10,945 nt of DNA from Vulcanimicrobiota bacterium (GTDB taxonomy: Bacteria > Vulcanimicrobiota > Vulcanimicrobiia > Vulcanimicrobiales > Vulcanimicrobiaceae): assembly GCA_027306845.1 (NCBI GenBank), contig DAHUYY010000045.1, positions 1-10,945 on the forward strand, read 5' to 3'. Shown here in pieces: positions 1-7,183 of this stretch. The translations under genes were made by a program, and so were the position numbers. Below the pieces are notes generated by a model. It was not told the DNA's origin. It saw nothing but the letters and a program-made list of their open reading frames with translations, and ran no database searches. The first letter of the stretch is position 1; the number at the start of each line of letters is the position of its first letter.

Positions 1-1516
1 ACTTTTCACGCGCCACCCGGTCCGCGGCATCGCACCGCAGGGCGGGGATGACGATGATCACGGCAGCGGAGGGGTCCTGCTCGCCTATGATTTCGAACAG
101 CAACGTTGCGCTACTCTCGCTCGCGACGTCGACGAAATTCGTCTCGGCCCCGACGGCCGTACGCTGCTCTATTCCGCCGGGACGCGCTTACGCGCAGTCG
201 ACGCACTCGGCGATCTTCCCGACGAAGAAGACGACGGCAAAGCTCCCCCGGAGACCGGGCGAAAGAGCGGATTTATCGATTGCGATCGCGCGAGTGTCGA
301 AGTGCGACCGCAGGATGAATGGGCGCAGATGTATCGCGAGGCCTGGCGCCTGCAGACCGAGCAATTTTGGGTCGCCGACCTCAGCGATGTCGACTGGGAT
401 CGCGTCTACGACCGCTACAAAGCGGTGCTCCCGCGCGTTCGCACGCGCAGCGAGCTCTCCGACCTCATTTGGGAGATGCACGGCGAACTCGGCACCTCGC
501 ACGCCTATGAGATGGGCGGCGACGTGCGAATTCCACCGCAGTATCGCCGCGGATTTCTCGGCGCCGATTACCGGTGGGATGGCGAGCGAAACGGTTTTCG
601 CATCGAACGCATCTATCGCGGCGATTCTTGGGATCGCAACGCCGATTCGCCGCTTGCAGAACCGGGGCTCGACGTACGTGAAGGCGATCTCTTGCTCTCG
701 ATTGCGGGAACGCGCCTCAGCCCCGAACTCGCTCCCGACCGTCTCTTGGTCAACACCGCGGGAAGTGAGATTGCACTCGGTATTGCGAACAAGCGCGGCG
801 ACGAGCGCACGATCGTCGTGAAGACGTTGGAGAGCGAGGCGCCGCTACGCTATCGCGCGTGGGTCGAGCGCAACCGCCGCTACGTCTCCGAGAAGAGCGG
901 CGGAGCCGTCGGCTACCTGCACGTTCCCGATATGGGGCCGTGGGGTTTTGCCGAGTTCCATCGCGGTTATCTCAGCGAGTTCGACAAGCGCGGACTGATC
1001 GTCGATATTCGCTATAATCGCGGCGGGCACGTCTCGCCGTTATTGTTAGAGAAACTCAACCGCAAACGCATCGGCTTCGATGTCTCGCGTTACGGACCGG
1101 TAGAGCCGTATCCGCCGGAGTCGGTCGGCGGGCCGATCGTCGGCATCACCAATCAGTTTGCCGGCTCCGACGGCGATATCTTTAGCCATGCGTTCAAACT
1201 CTACGGGCTCGGGCCGCTCGTCGGGAAACGAACCTGGGGCGGTGTGATCGGCATCAATCCCTACCACCATCTCGTCGACGGAACGGTGACGACGCAACCC
1301 GAGTACTCCTTCTGGTTTGTCGATGTCGGCTGGAACGTCGAAAACTACGGCACCGATCCCGATTACGATGTCGATATCGCACCGCAGGATTACCACAACG
1401 AACGCGACCCGCAACTCGATCGGGCGCTCGACCTGATGGATCGTAGCCTCGCCGCCCACGTCGAGATTCGCCCCGATCTCACCGCGCGGCCCTCGCTGCG
1501 CCTACCCGAAAGCTAA
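1..1516 (+). CDS. Tricorn-type protease, C-terminal half (5' end outside window)
   Basis: The frame is open from base 2 to the TAA at 1514-1516 (504 codons), so the true start lies upstream. Tricorn is a large cytosolic serine protease that cuts peptides, such as proteasome products, into short fragments. Order seen, numbering from base 2: the end of the beta-propeller region, with an acidic linker (about 1-100); the C1 helical domain with EWAQMYREAWRLQ; Ser166-His167 in GTSHAYE; a PDZ-like domain (about 184-270); and the C2 domain, with Ser389-Asp390 in AGSDGD and Glu447 in VENYGTDP. In the family these are the Ser-His pair, the nucleophile and the Glu of the catalytic tetrad, so the site looks intact. 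Full-length family members have over 1,000 residues, so about half is visible. The first in-frame ATG (302) lies mid-domain and is not a start. Peptide substrates are inferred from the family. Confidence 0.93.
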   Translation, partial: LFTRHPVRGIAPQGGDDDDHGSGGVLLAYDFEQQRCATLARDVDEIRLGPDGRTLLYSAGTRLRAVDALGDLPDEEDDGKAPPETGRKSGFIDCDRASVEVRPQDEWAQMYREAWRLQTEQFWVADLSDVDWDRVYDRYKAVLPRVRTRSELSDLIWEMHGELGTSHAYEMGGDVRIPPQYRRGFLGADYRWDGERNGFRIERIYRGDSWDRNADSPLAEPGLDVREGDLLLSIAGTRLSPELAPDRLLVNTAGSEIALGIANKRGDERTIVVKTLESEAPLRYRAWVERNRRYVSEKSGGAVGYLHVPDMGPWGFAEFHRGYLSEFDKRGLIVDIRYNRGGHVSPLLLEKLNRKRIGFDVSRYGPVEPYPPESVGGPIVGITNQFAGSDGDIFSHAFKLYGLGPLVGKRTWGGVIGINPYHHLVDGTVTTQPEYSFWFVDVGWNVENYGTDPDYDVDIAPQDYHNERDPQLDRALDLMDRSLAAHVEIRPDLTARPSLRLPES

Positions 1517-1572
1517 CGAGCCGCCCGCGCTCGGCTCCGCCTTCGAGCGCACCATCGAATCGCTTGGAAAAT

Positions 1573-1606
1573 AGTCGAGGCGCTATATTGACATAGCGTC
1601 TCGACT
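1573..1606. promoter_or_regulatory. 14-bp inverted repeat overlapping the aceA -35 box (operator or terminator)
   Basis: The arms AGTCGAGGCGCTAT (1573-1586) and ATAGCGTCTCGACT (1593-1606) are inverted copies with one mismatch, which would be a G-U pair in RNA, around a 6-base loop (1587-1592). The -35 hexamer of the aceA promoter falls in the loop and first base of the second arm, so a dimeric regulator bound here would compete with RNA polymerase. As RNA from the tricorn gene it is also a strong hairpin followed by TTT, so it may double as a weak intrinsic terminator. A second, shorter GC stem (GAGCCG/CGGCTC, 1518-1537) sits just after the tricorn stop. The repeat is seen directly. Its function is inferred. 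Confidence 0.6.
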
Positions 1607-1616
1607 TTTGTATAAC
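1588..1616 (+). promoter_or_regulatory. Sigma70-type promoter for aceA-aceB
   Basis: A perfect -35 box TTGACA (1588-1593) and a 5/6 -10 box TATAAC (1611-1616) are separated by exactly 17 bp. Transcription would start near 1623, leaving a leader of roughly 100 nt before aceA. The local AT-richness contrasts with the GC-rich flanks, which supports a real promoter. Confidence 0.75.
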
Positions 1617-1690
1617 GTTGGCATACATCCAACGATTCATTTGCTGTCATCCAATAGATCGATCCAAATGGATGTTTGCTTTCATCCAAT
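1616..1690 (+). repeat. CATCCAA repeat cluster in the aceA leader
   Basis: CATCCAA occurs at 1626-1632, 1648-1654 and 1683-1689, with a variant GATCCAA at 1661-1667. The second and third copies sit in a 16-bp direct repeat with one mismatch (1640-1655 and 1675-1690), 35 bp apart. There are also inverted pairs: CGTTGG/CCAACG (1616-1621 with 1629-1634), ATCCA/TGGAT (1662-1666 with 1669-1673) and TGGATG/CATCCA (1669-1674 with 1683-1688). The cluster lies between the -10 box and the ribosome binding site. It could be a set of regulator sites or alternative RNA pairings, and I cannot tell which. Confidence 0.6.
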
Positions 1691-1720
1691 GATGATAACC
1701 AGGGAGGATTGAATCGCACC

Positions 1721-3028
1721 GTGAGCATCGATCGTAGAGCCGCCGCCATCGCCGCCGACTGGGCCACCGCCCCACGCTGGAAGGGAATCGAGCGGCGTTA
1801 CCGCCCCGAAGAGGTCGTCCGACTGCAAGGCAGCGTGGTCGTCGAACAGAGCCTCGCGCGGCTCGGCGCCTCTCGCCTTTGGGCGAGCCTCCATGAATCG
1901 GAGCCGGTTGCGGCACTCGGCACCATGACGGGTGGGCAAGCGATCCAGGCCGCGAAGGCGGGGCTCAAGGCGCTCTACTGCAGCGGTTGGCAGGTCGCCG
2001 CCGACGCCAACGTCAGCGGGCAGATCTATCCCGACCAATCGCTCTATCCCGTCAACAGCGTCCCCACCCTCGTAAAGCGCCTCAACAGCGCGCTCGCCCG
2101 GTACGATCAAATCGAATCGCTCGAGGGGAAGGGCGGCCCGGAATCCTACCTGCCGATCGTCGCCGATGCCGAAGCCGGTTTCGGCGGCGCGCTCAATGTG
2201 TTCGAACTCATGAAAGCGATGATCGAGGCCGGCGCCGCGGGCGTCCATTTCGAAGATCAACTCAGCAGCGAGAAAAAATGCGGTCATCTCGGCGGCAAAG
2301 TTCTCATCCCCACGCAGCAAGCGGTGCGGCACCTCATCTCGGCGCGCTTGGCCGCCGACGTCCTGGACGTGCCGACGATTATCATCGCCCGCACCGACGC
2401 GATGGCGGCGCAGATGGTGACGAGCGATATCGATCCGCGCGACAAAGCTTTCTGCACCGGAGAGCGCACCAGCGAGGGCTTCTTCCGCGTTCGCAACGGT
2501 ATCGAGGCCTCGATCGCACGCGGGCTCGCCTATGCACCGCATGCCGATCTGCTCTGGGTCGAAACCTCCGAGCCGAATCTCGAGGAAGCGAAACAGTTCG
2601 CCGACGCCATTCATGCGCGCTATCCCGGAAAAATGCTCGCGTACAATTGTTCGCCCTCGTTTAACTGGAAGCGCAAGCTCGACGACACGACGATCGCCGA
2701 CTTTCGCGACCGTCTCAATGCGATGGGCTATAAATTCCAGTTCATCACGCTCGCCGGCTTCCATGCCCTCAACCACAGCTTTTTTACGCTCGCGCACGAT
2801 TTTAAGGAGCGCGGCATGAGCGCGTATGCGGAGTTCCAACAAGCGGAGTTCGCGGCCGAAGAATTCGGCTATACCGCGACGCGCCATCAACGCGAAGTCG
2901 GTACCGGATATTTCGACGAAGTTGCTTCGGTCGTTAGCGAAGGCCAATCGTCGACGACCGCACTCCATGGGTCGACCGAGAGCGAACAATTCTACGAATC
3001 CGCCGTACAGATTGCCGTCGGCGCGTGA
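1721..3028 (+). CDS. aceA: Isocitrate lyase (class I)
   Basis: This enzyme cleaves isocitrate to glyoxylate and succinate, the first step of the glyoxylate bypass, in the cytosol. From GTG 1721 the protein has 435 residues, close to the 434 of E. coli AceA. The class signature KKCGH is present with catalytic Cys187. Other conserved stretches include [22 protein letters not shown] near the N-terminus (Trp-Gln-Val to Tyr-Pro-Val) and YNCSPSFNW in the C-terminal half. A strong AGGGAGG (1701-1707) lies 13 bases before GTG 1721. In-frame TTG codons at 1709 (only one base after the ribosome site) and 1676 (upstream of it) are poorer starts, although the exact start is not proved. The stop overlaps the GTG of aceB as GTGA, so the two are probably translationally coupled and transcribed from the promoter at 1588-1616. 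Confidence 0.95.
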   Translation: MSIDRRAAAIAADWATAPRWKGIERRYRPEEVVRLQGSVVVEQSLARLGASRLWASLHESEPVAALGTMTGGQAIQAAKAGLKALYCSGWQVAADANVSGQIYPDQSLYPVNSVPTLVKRLNSALARYDQIESLEGKGGPESYLPIVADAEAGFGGALNVFELMKAMIEAGAAGVHFEDQLSSEKKCGHLGGKVLIPTQQAVRHLISARLAADVLDVPTIIIARTDAMAAQMVTSDIDPRDKAFCTGERTSEGFFRVRNGIEASIARGLAYAPHADLLWVETSEPNLEEAKQFADAIHARYPGKMLAYNCSPSFNWKRKLDDTTIADFRDRLNAMGYKFQFITLAGFHALNHSFFTLAHDFKERGMSAYAEFQQAEFAAEEFGYTATRHQREVGTGYFDEVASVVSEGQSSTTALHGSTESEQFYESAVQIAVGA

Positions 3029-4529
3029 ACGTCGCCGCACCCGGGTTCGATTTAAAAGCCGATCTCGCCGAAGGATTCGCCGACTTCTTTCTTCCGCTCC
3101 ATCGACGTTTACTCCCGAGCAACAGCGCCTGGTTCGCGCTCGCGCCGAACGGCTCGCGCGCGCCCATGCGGGGGATCTCCCCGATTATCTGCCGCCCTCG
3201 GCGGCAACGAGTACGGACTGGAAGATCGATCTTCCGGTTTGGGCGAGCGACCAACGCAATCAAATGACCGGCCCCGCCGACGATGCCGAACTCGTTGTGA
3301 AAATGATCAACTCCGGCGCTCCCGGAATCATGCTCGATCTCGAAGATTCCATGGTCAACGAGTGGGAGCACCTTCTGCTCGGACATCGCAACGTCGTGGC
3401 GGCACTGCGCGGAGCGCTTACCTACGAAGATCGCAAACGCGGTAAGAGCGTCGGAATCGCGCGACGCGACGCTGTCGTCTGGACGCGGGTGCGCCCGCTC
3501 CACGTATCGCAGGCCGGCATTATCGATGACGAATTGGCGAGCGCTTCGGTTTTTGACGTTGCGCTTTTGGCGTATTCGCTGGAACTCGACGAGTTACCGC
3601 ACGGCCTACTGCTCTACATTCCCAAGAGCGAATCCGCCGAAGAGGCGATCTTCTGGCGCGATCTCTTCGCCGCCGTCTCGGCCGCACGTGGTTGGCCGGA
3701 GCACGCGATTTCGTGCATGGCGTTAGTCGAAGCGCATTCGCTCGCTTACGAAATCGAAGAATTTCTCTACAACCTTCGTGGATCGATCCTGGGCTTAAAC
3801 CTCGGACGATGGGATTATATGGCGTCGTTGATTCATTTCAATCTCAACGATCCACAATGGTTACTCCCCGATCGCAACACGATTCCGCTCGACGTTGCAT
3901 TTTTTCAAAACCTCCGTACGCTGCTGCCGCAGATTTGCCACCGACGCGGCGTCCTGGCGATCGGTGGAATGACCGCACTTTACCCCAGCCGCGAAGATGC
4001 CGAACTCAACGCTCGCGCGCTCGACGTGCTCGAACGCGACAAACGCAACGAAGCGCGTTGCGGTATGGACGGCGCTTGGACCGGGCACCCGGATCAAAAC
4101 GCGATCGCCGTCGCGCAATTTCCCGAGCCGAATCAACTTACGTTTCTCACCCCCGGTGCCGATCTGCACCCCAATCTGCGCCCCGCGCCGACCGGCGTGG
4201 GGGCGACGACGCTCGAGGGCACGCGCGCGGCAATTCGCACGGTCATTCGCTATCGGAAAGGCGTGCTCGACGGACGCGGCGCAAGTTTGATCGACGGATA
4301 CATGGAAGATCTCGCAACCGATCGCATCTACCGCTTGATGATCGCGCAGCGCCTGCGCTTCCCGGGCGAGTATACGCCGCGCTCGCTCGGCGATGCATTC
4401 GATGAAGAGCTCGATGTGATTCTCACCTCGCTTCCGCCGCAGAGTTCGCGCGAGGAGATCGCCCGCTATCGGCGCGCGCGGCTGCTCGCCGAACAGATGA
4501 TCCTCACCGGCGCCTTCGACCCGCGCTAG
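3025..4529 (+). CDS. aceB: Malate synthase A-like, frameshifted near the 5' end
   Basis: Malate synthase joins glyoxylate and acetyl-CoA to make malate, the second step of the bypass. GTG 3025 overlaps the aceA stop (GTGA). Codons 1-28 in that frame look like the family N-terminus ([13 protein letters not shown]), then homology moves to the -1 frame at about 3108 ([19 protein letters not shown]) and continues to TAG 4527-4529. One extra T in the TTT at 3108-3110 restores a single 501-residue protein (E. coli AceB has 533). In the repaired numbering, Arg157 (TRVRPLH), GLNLGRWDY ending near Asp264, and Asp429 (YMEDLATD) match the catalytic Arg, the family signature and the catalytic base. The sequence diverges elsewhere: the usual RRVEITGP reads QRNQMTGP, and FMADFEDS reads IMLDLEDS. 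The lesion may be a sequencing error or a real mutation. Confidence 0.88.
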
Positions 4530-4543
4530 CCCACCGACGAACC

Positions 4544-4586
4544 GCGGGGGAGCTGAAACTTCCCCCGCTCGTTCGGGGTAACGAGC
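4544..4586 (+). terminator. Two adjacent hairpins after aceB
   Basis: GCGGGGGA (4544-4551) pairs perfectly with TCCCCCGC (4561-4568), giving an 8-bp stem with a 9-base loop. GCTCGTT (4567-4573) pairs with AACGAGC (4580-4586), giving a 7-bp stem with a 6-base loop that ends three bases before the next ATG. The stems share two bases, so they cannot both form fully. There is no U-tract, so this is at best an atypical terminator. It could instead control entry to the downstream gene, whose only purine-rich ribosome-site candidate (GGGG, 4575-4578) lies in the second loop. Confidence 0.45.
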
Positions 4587-4589
4587 GCC

Positions 4590-6095
4590 ATGAACGATCG
4601 CAACCTGCGACTTGCCTGGGTCGCTGCGGGCGTCACCTTTCTTATCCACCTCGCGGCGAATCCGCACTATGGGTTCTTCCGAGACGAACTCTATTTTATC
4701 GTCTGCGGCCGTCACCCGAGTTGGGGATATGTCGATCAGCCGCCGCTCGTACCGCTGATCGCCGCCGGCTCGCAACTCTTCGGCATCTCGTTGGCGGCGT
4801 TGCGCGCCACCGCCGCCCTCTTCGCAGCCGGTTCTATCTTCGTCACCGTGCGGATCGTCACGCAGCTCGGCGGCGGAAGGTTCGCTGCGATTCTCGCCGC
4901 ACTCGTCGCCGCGCTGACGCCGGTCTTGACCGTCTTCGGCACGCAGGTCGGCCCCGACATGATCGGGCTCTGGCTCTGGCCCCTTGCCGCGCTTTATCTT
5001 CTGCGGATCGTCGATGGCGCTTCGCCGCGGCTGTGGATCGCCGTCGGAGTGGCGCTGGGGCTTTCGTTCGAGGGAAAATATAGCGTCGTATTTTTCGCAC
5101 TTGCACTCGCGGTCGGCCTGGCGTTCACCAAGGAACGGCGCATTTTTGCAACGCCGTACTTTTGGTACGCCGCAGCGTTGGGTCTCGCGATCGCGCTCCC
5201 CAATATCGTGTGGCAGATCGCGCACGGCCTACCGATGCTCGCCGTCTTAAAGGCCGGTCAGAGCGGGAAGAACGTCGTGCTCTCTCCGCTTTCGTACTTC
5301 GTGCAAGAAATTTTACTGACGAATCCATTTCTCGCATGGATATGGATCGTCGGCATCGTGTCGGCGCTGCGTACGCCGACACTTCGCTGGCTCGGCATCG
5401 CCGCGTTGGTCATGCTCGCGGAAATGGTCGCACTCCATGGTAAAAATTATTATCCGGCCGATATCTATTCGATCTATATCGCGCTGGGCGCGACGGCGAT
5501 CGAACGCACGCTCTCCGCTGCGTGGGGGCGCATCGCGCTCGCGTGCGCGATTCCCATTCTTGCGGCATGGATGATTCCGGTCGCGATGCCGATTCTCCCA
5601 ACCCCGCAAATTCTGTCCTACACCGCGTTCCTTCGCAACACGCTTCACCTCTCCGTCGCCTCGGAGAACCATAAAATCGCGCGGCTCGGGCAAGATTTTG
5701 CCGATATGCATGGTTGGCCGCGGCTCGCCGCAACGGTCGCCGAGATTTATGCGTCGCTTCCGGCGAGCGAACGCGCCGACGCGGCGATATTCACCGGCAA
5801 TTACGGCGAAGCATCGGCGATCGCGTTTTTCAATCGCAGCGCGGCATCGCCGCCGGTACTCTCCGGACACAATCAGTATTGGCTTTGGGGTACGCAGGGC
5901 GCGACGGGGGCGACGCTCGTTGCAGTCGGTATCCGCTGCCCCGGCGGCGCGCGTTTCTACGCTCGCCAACGCATCGTTACACGTTTTCACAACCCGTTGG
6001 GAATGCCGTACGAAGACGACCTTCCCATTCGTCTCTGTCAAGATCCGCGCGCTCCACTTGCCGCGATTTGGCCCACGGTTCGTCACTATAATTAG
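4590..6095 (+). CDS. GT39 (PMT/ArnT-like) membrane glycosyltransferase
   Basis: This is an integral membrane protein of 501 residues. Enzymes of this family move a sugar from a polyprenyl-phosphate carrier to an acceptor outside the cytoplasmic membrane, such as lipid A, a protein or a cell-wall glycan. Visible signatures are FRDELYF (Asp32-Glu33, the family's acidic catalytic motif in the first outer loop), CGRHPSWGYVDQPPL (about 39-53), FEGKYS (about 160-165), LPNIVWQIAHG (203-213) and HGKNYYPAD (283-291). About ten to twelve hydrophobic segments lie between residues 8 and 340, followed by a soluble C-terminal domain of about 155 residues. The donor and acceptor cannot be read from the sequence. 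It starts 60 bp after aceB and may have its own regulation. No metabolic link to the glyoxylate genes is apparent. Confidence 0.88.
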   Translation: MNDRNLRLAWVAAGVTFLIHLAANPHYGFFRDELYFIVCGRHPSWGYVDQPPLVPLIAAGSQLFGISLAALRATAALFAAGSIFVTVRIVTQLGGGRFAAILAALVAALTPVLTVFGTQVGPDMIGLWLWPLAALYLLRIVDGASPRLWIAVGVALGLSFEGKYSVVFFALALAVGLAFTKERRIFATPYFWYAAALGLAIALPNIVWQIAHGLPMLAVLKAGQSGKNVVLSPLSYFVQEILLTNPFLAWIWIVGIVSALRTPTLRWLGIAALVMLAEMVALHGKNYYPADIYSIYIALGATAIERTLSAAWGRIALACAIPILAAWMIPVAMPILPTPQILSYTAFLRNTLHLSVASENHKIARLGQDFADMHGWPRLAATVAEIYASLPASERADAAIFTGNYGEASAIAFFNRSAASPPVLSGHNQYWLWGTQGATGATLVAVGIRCPGGARFYARQRIVTRFHNPLGMPYEDDLPIRLCQDPRAPLAAIWPTVRHYN

Positions 6096-6124
6096 AACGC
6101 GAACGGAGCGCACGAAGCAGGCGA

Positions 6125-6171
6125 ATCGGCGCCTCTGCGCGTAGGGGTACCAAGCGTAAAGGAGCGCCGAT
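6125..6171 (+). promoter_or_regulatory. Inverted repeat enclosing the cytochrome c ribosome binding site
   Basis: ATCGGCGC (6125-6132) and GCGCCGAT (6164-6171) are perfect 8-bp inverted arms 31 bases apart. The second arm begins at the last base of the ribosome site AAAGGAG (6158-6164) and stops five bases before ATG 6177. Pairing in the mRNA could lower ribosome access. The wide spacing makes this a tentative call. Confidence 0.3.
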
Positions 6172-6176
6172 AGAAT

Positions 6177-6671
6177 ATGAGTTCACTCCGAAAAATCGGT
6201 TTCGTTGCGGCGGGCTTGCTGTTCGCCCTCTCCGCATGCTCGAAGAGCACGACGAGCTCTTCAACCTCTGCTAGCAGTGCGCCGCAAAGTTCGACTGCGG
6301 CATCGCCGGTCGGCAGCCCAGCGGCCGCGACGAGCCCGGCAGCGGCGGCAAACACCGCCGGGGCCTCGGTCTACAACACCAACTGCGCGAGCTGTCACCA
6401 AGCGACCGGCGAAGGCGTCGCCGGAGCCTTCCCCCCGCTCGCCGGCAACCCGACGGTGACCGGTAGCGCGGCGAAGGTCATTCACATCGTCAAATACGGC
6501 CTCAAGGGCGCGATTACCGTGAAAGGTAAGAGCTACAACGGCATGATGCCGCCATGGGGAACGACGTTATCGAACGCGGATATCGCCGCCGTTATTTCCT
6601 ACGTTCGTTCGTCGTGGGGTAATGCAGCGAGCCCGGTTACCGTCGCCGACGTGAAGGCAGTCGCGAAGTAA
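6177..6671 (+). CDS. Lipoprotein c-type cytochrome (monohaem, class I-like)
   Basis: The protein has 164 residues. It starts with a lipoprotein signal: a charged n-region (SSLRK), a hydrophobic core and the lipobox LSAC with Cys21 as the lipidated residue. A Ser/Thr/Ala/Pro-rich linker (about 22-63) tethers one haem domain. The haem site is C70-A-S-C73-H74, and Met123 or Met124 in NGMMPPW is the probable sixth ligand. The C-terminal helix SNADIAAVISYVRSSW is typical of small cytochromes c that shuttle electrons to terminal oxidases. It is therefore probably anchored outside the cytoplasmic membrane as a respiratory electron carrier; the partner is not visible here. The start is supported by AAAGGAG (6158-6164), 12 bases upstream. 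It ends three bases from the stop of the convergent gene at 6675. Confidence 0.92.
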   Translation: MSSLRKIGFVAAGLLFALSACSKSTTSSSTSASSAPQSSTAASPVGSPAAATSPAAAANTAGASVYNTNCASCHQATGEGVAGAFPPLAGNPTVTGSAAKVIHIVKYGLKGAITVKGKSYNGMMPPWGTTLSNADIAAVISYVRSSWGNAASPVTVADVKAVAK

Positions 6672-6674
6672 GAA

Positions 6675-7151
6675 CTACCGTGCGGTGCAGGTGTCACCGC
6701 CGTGCGGCACGAGCGTGCCGCGTTCCAACGATGCGAAGGTACGTATGACGTGCCTCGCATCGCTGCGTTTCCAGGTGATCTGGCCGGCTAGCGGCGCGCT
6801 TCCACGCGGAGCCGCATAGGGATAAAAAGGCCCGCTCCACGTCCAGGTACCGTCACTTGCCCGCGTGCCGTGCATGTTTGCGTAGCTTCCGCCGCCGTGA
6901 AAATCACGATAGAGCCAGATCCCGCGCGCCGGGATATACCCGACGAAGGCACTCCCGCTCGGCCGGCCGTCGGCGCGGAGGCCCCAGTCGACGCGCACCC
7001 AGCGACTATCGGGAACCCTGCCGATCCGCCAGAGCGAGGGCGCTTCGCCCTTCGCACTACAACTCCAGGTGCCGCCAAAATCGTTCAGGAATGCGTTCGG
7101 GGATTTTGCCGGGGCGGCGACCGCCGCTACCAGCGCAAGCGATGCGAGCAT
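6675..7151 (-). CDS. Small exported protein of unknown function
   Basis: I do not recognise this family. The 158-residue product begins with a hydrophobic signal-like stretch (LASLALVAAVAAPAKS), which unusually has no positive charge before the core. The mature part is rich in Trp, Tyr, Gly and Arg, with repeated short strand-like segments (GTWSCSAKG, ARGIWLYRDFHGGG, GTWTWSGPFYP), suggesting a compact beta-rich fold, perhaps lipocalin-like. Two cysteines, one in TWSCS and one five residues from nearly the end (DTCTAR), could form a disulfide outside the cytoplasm. The ATG is fixed by an in-frame TGA just two codons upstream (7155-7157). The ribosome site is weak (CGGAG at 7166-7170, 14 bases away). 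It lies 32 bp after the stop of the exported protein upstream on the same strand, so they are probably cotranscribed. Confidence 0.7.
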   Translation of the reverse strand: MLASLALVAAVAAPAKSPNAFLNDFGGTWSCSAKGEAPSLWRIGRVPDSRWVRVDWGLRADGRPSGSAFVGYIPARGIWLYRDFHGGGSYANMHGTRASDGTWTWSGPFYPYAAPRGSAPLAGQITWKRSDARHVIRTFASLERGTLVPHGGDTCTAR

Positions 7152-7183
7152 CCGTCAGCCGTTCGCTCCGCCCGGCAAGGCTC

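Noticed and set aside
48..821. A 257-codon plus-strand frame at the window's left edge.
   Set aside because: It overlaps the tricorn frame, which has full domain homology including catalytic residues; this one has Ser/Arg-rich shadow composition.
1676..1711. TTG codons at 1676 and 1709 as aceA starts.
   Set aside because: The first lies upstream of the ribosome site and the second only one base after it; GTG 1721 is better placed and gives the usual family length.
1682..3040. A 452-codon open frame on the minus strand covering all of aceA.
   Set aside because: It is a shadow of the highly conserved aceA frame in GC-rich DNA; its product is Arg/Glu-rich with no recognisable domain.
3084..3114. 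Programmed -1 ribosomal frameshifting as the explanation of the aceB break.
   Set aside because: No X-XXY-YYZ slippery heptamer is present in the right phase and no obvious downstream pseudoknot was seen; a missing T in a short T-run is simpler.
3861..5225. A 454-codon minus-strand frame across aceB and the glycosyltransferase.
   Set aside because: It spans two recognised genes and their intergenic hairpins, has extreme Arg/Asp/Gly composition and shows no domain. It is a codon-bias artefact.
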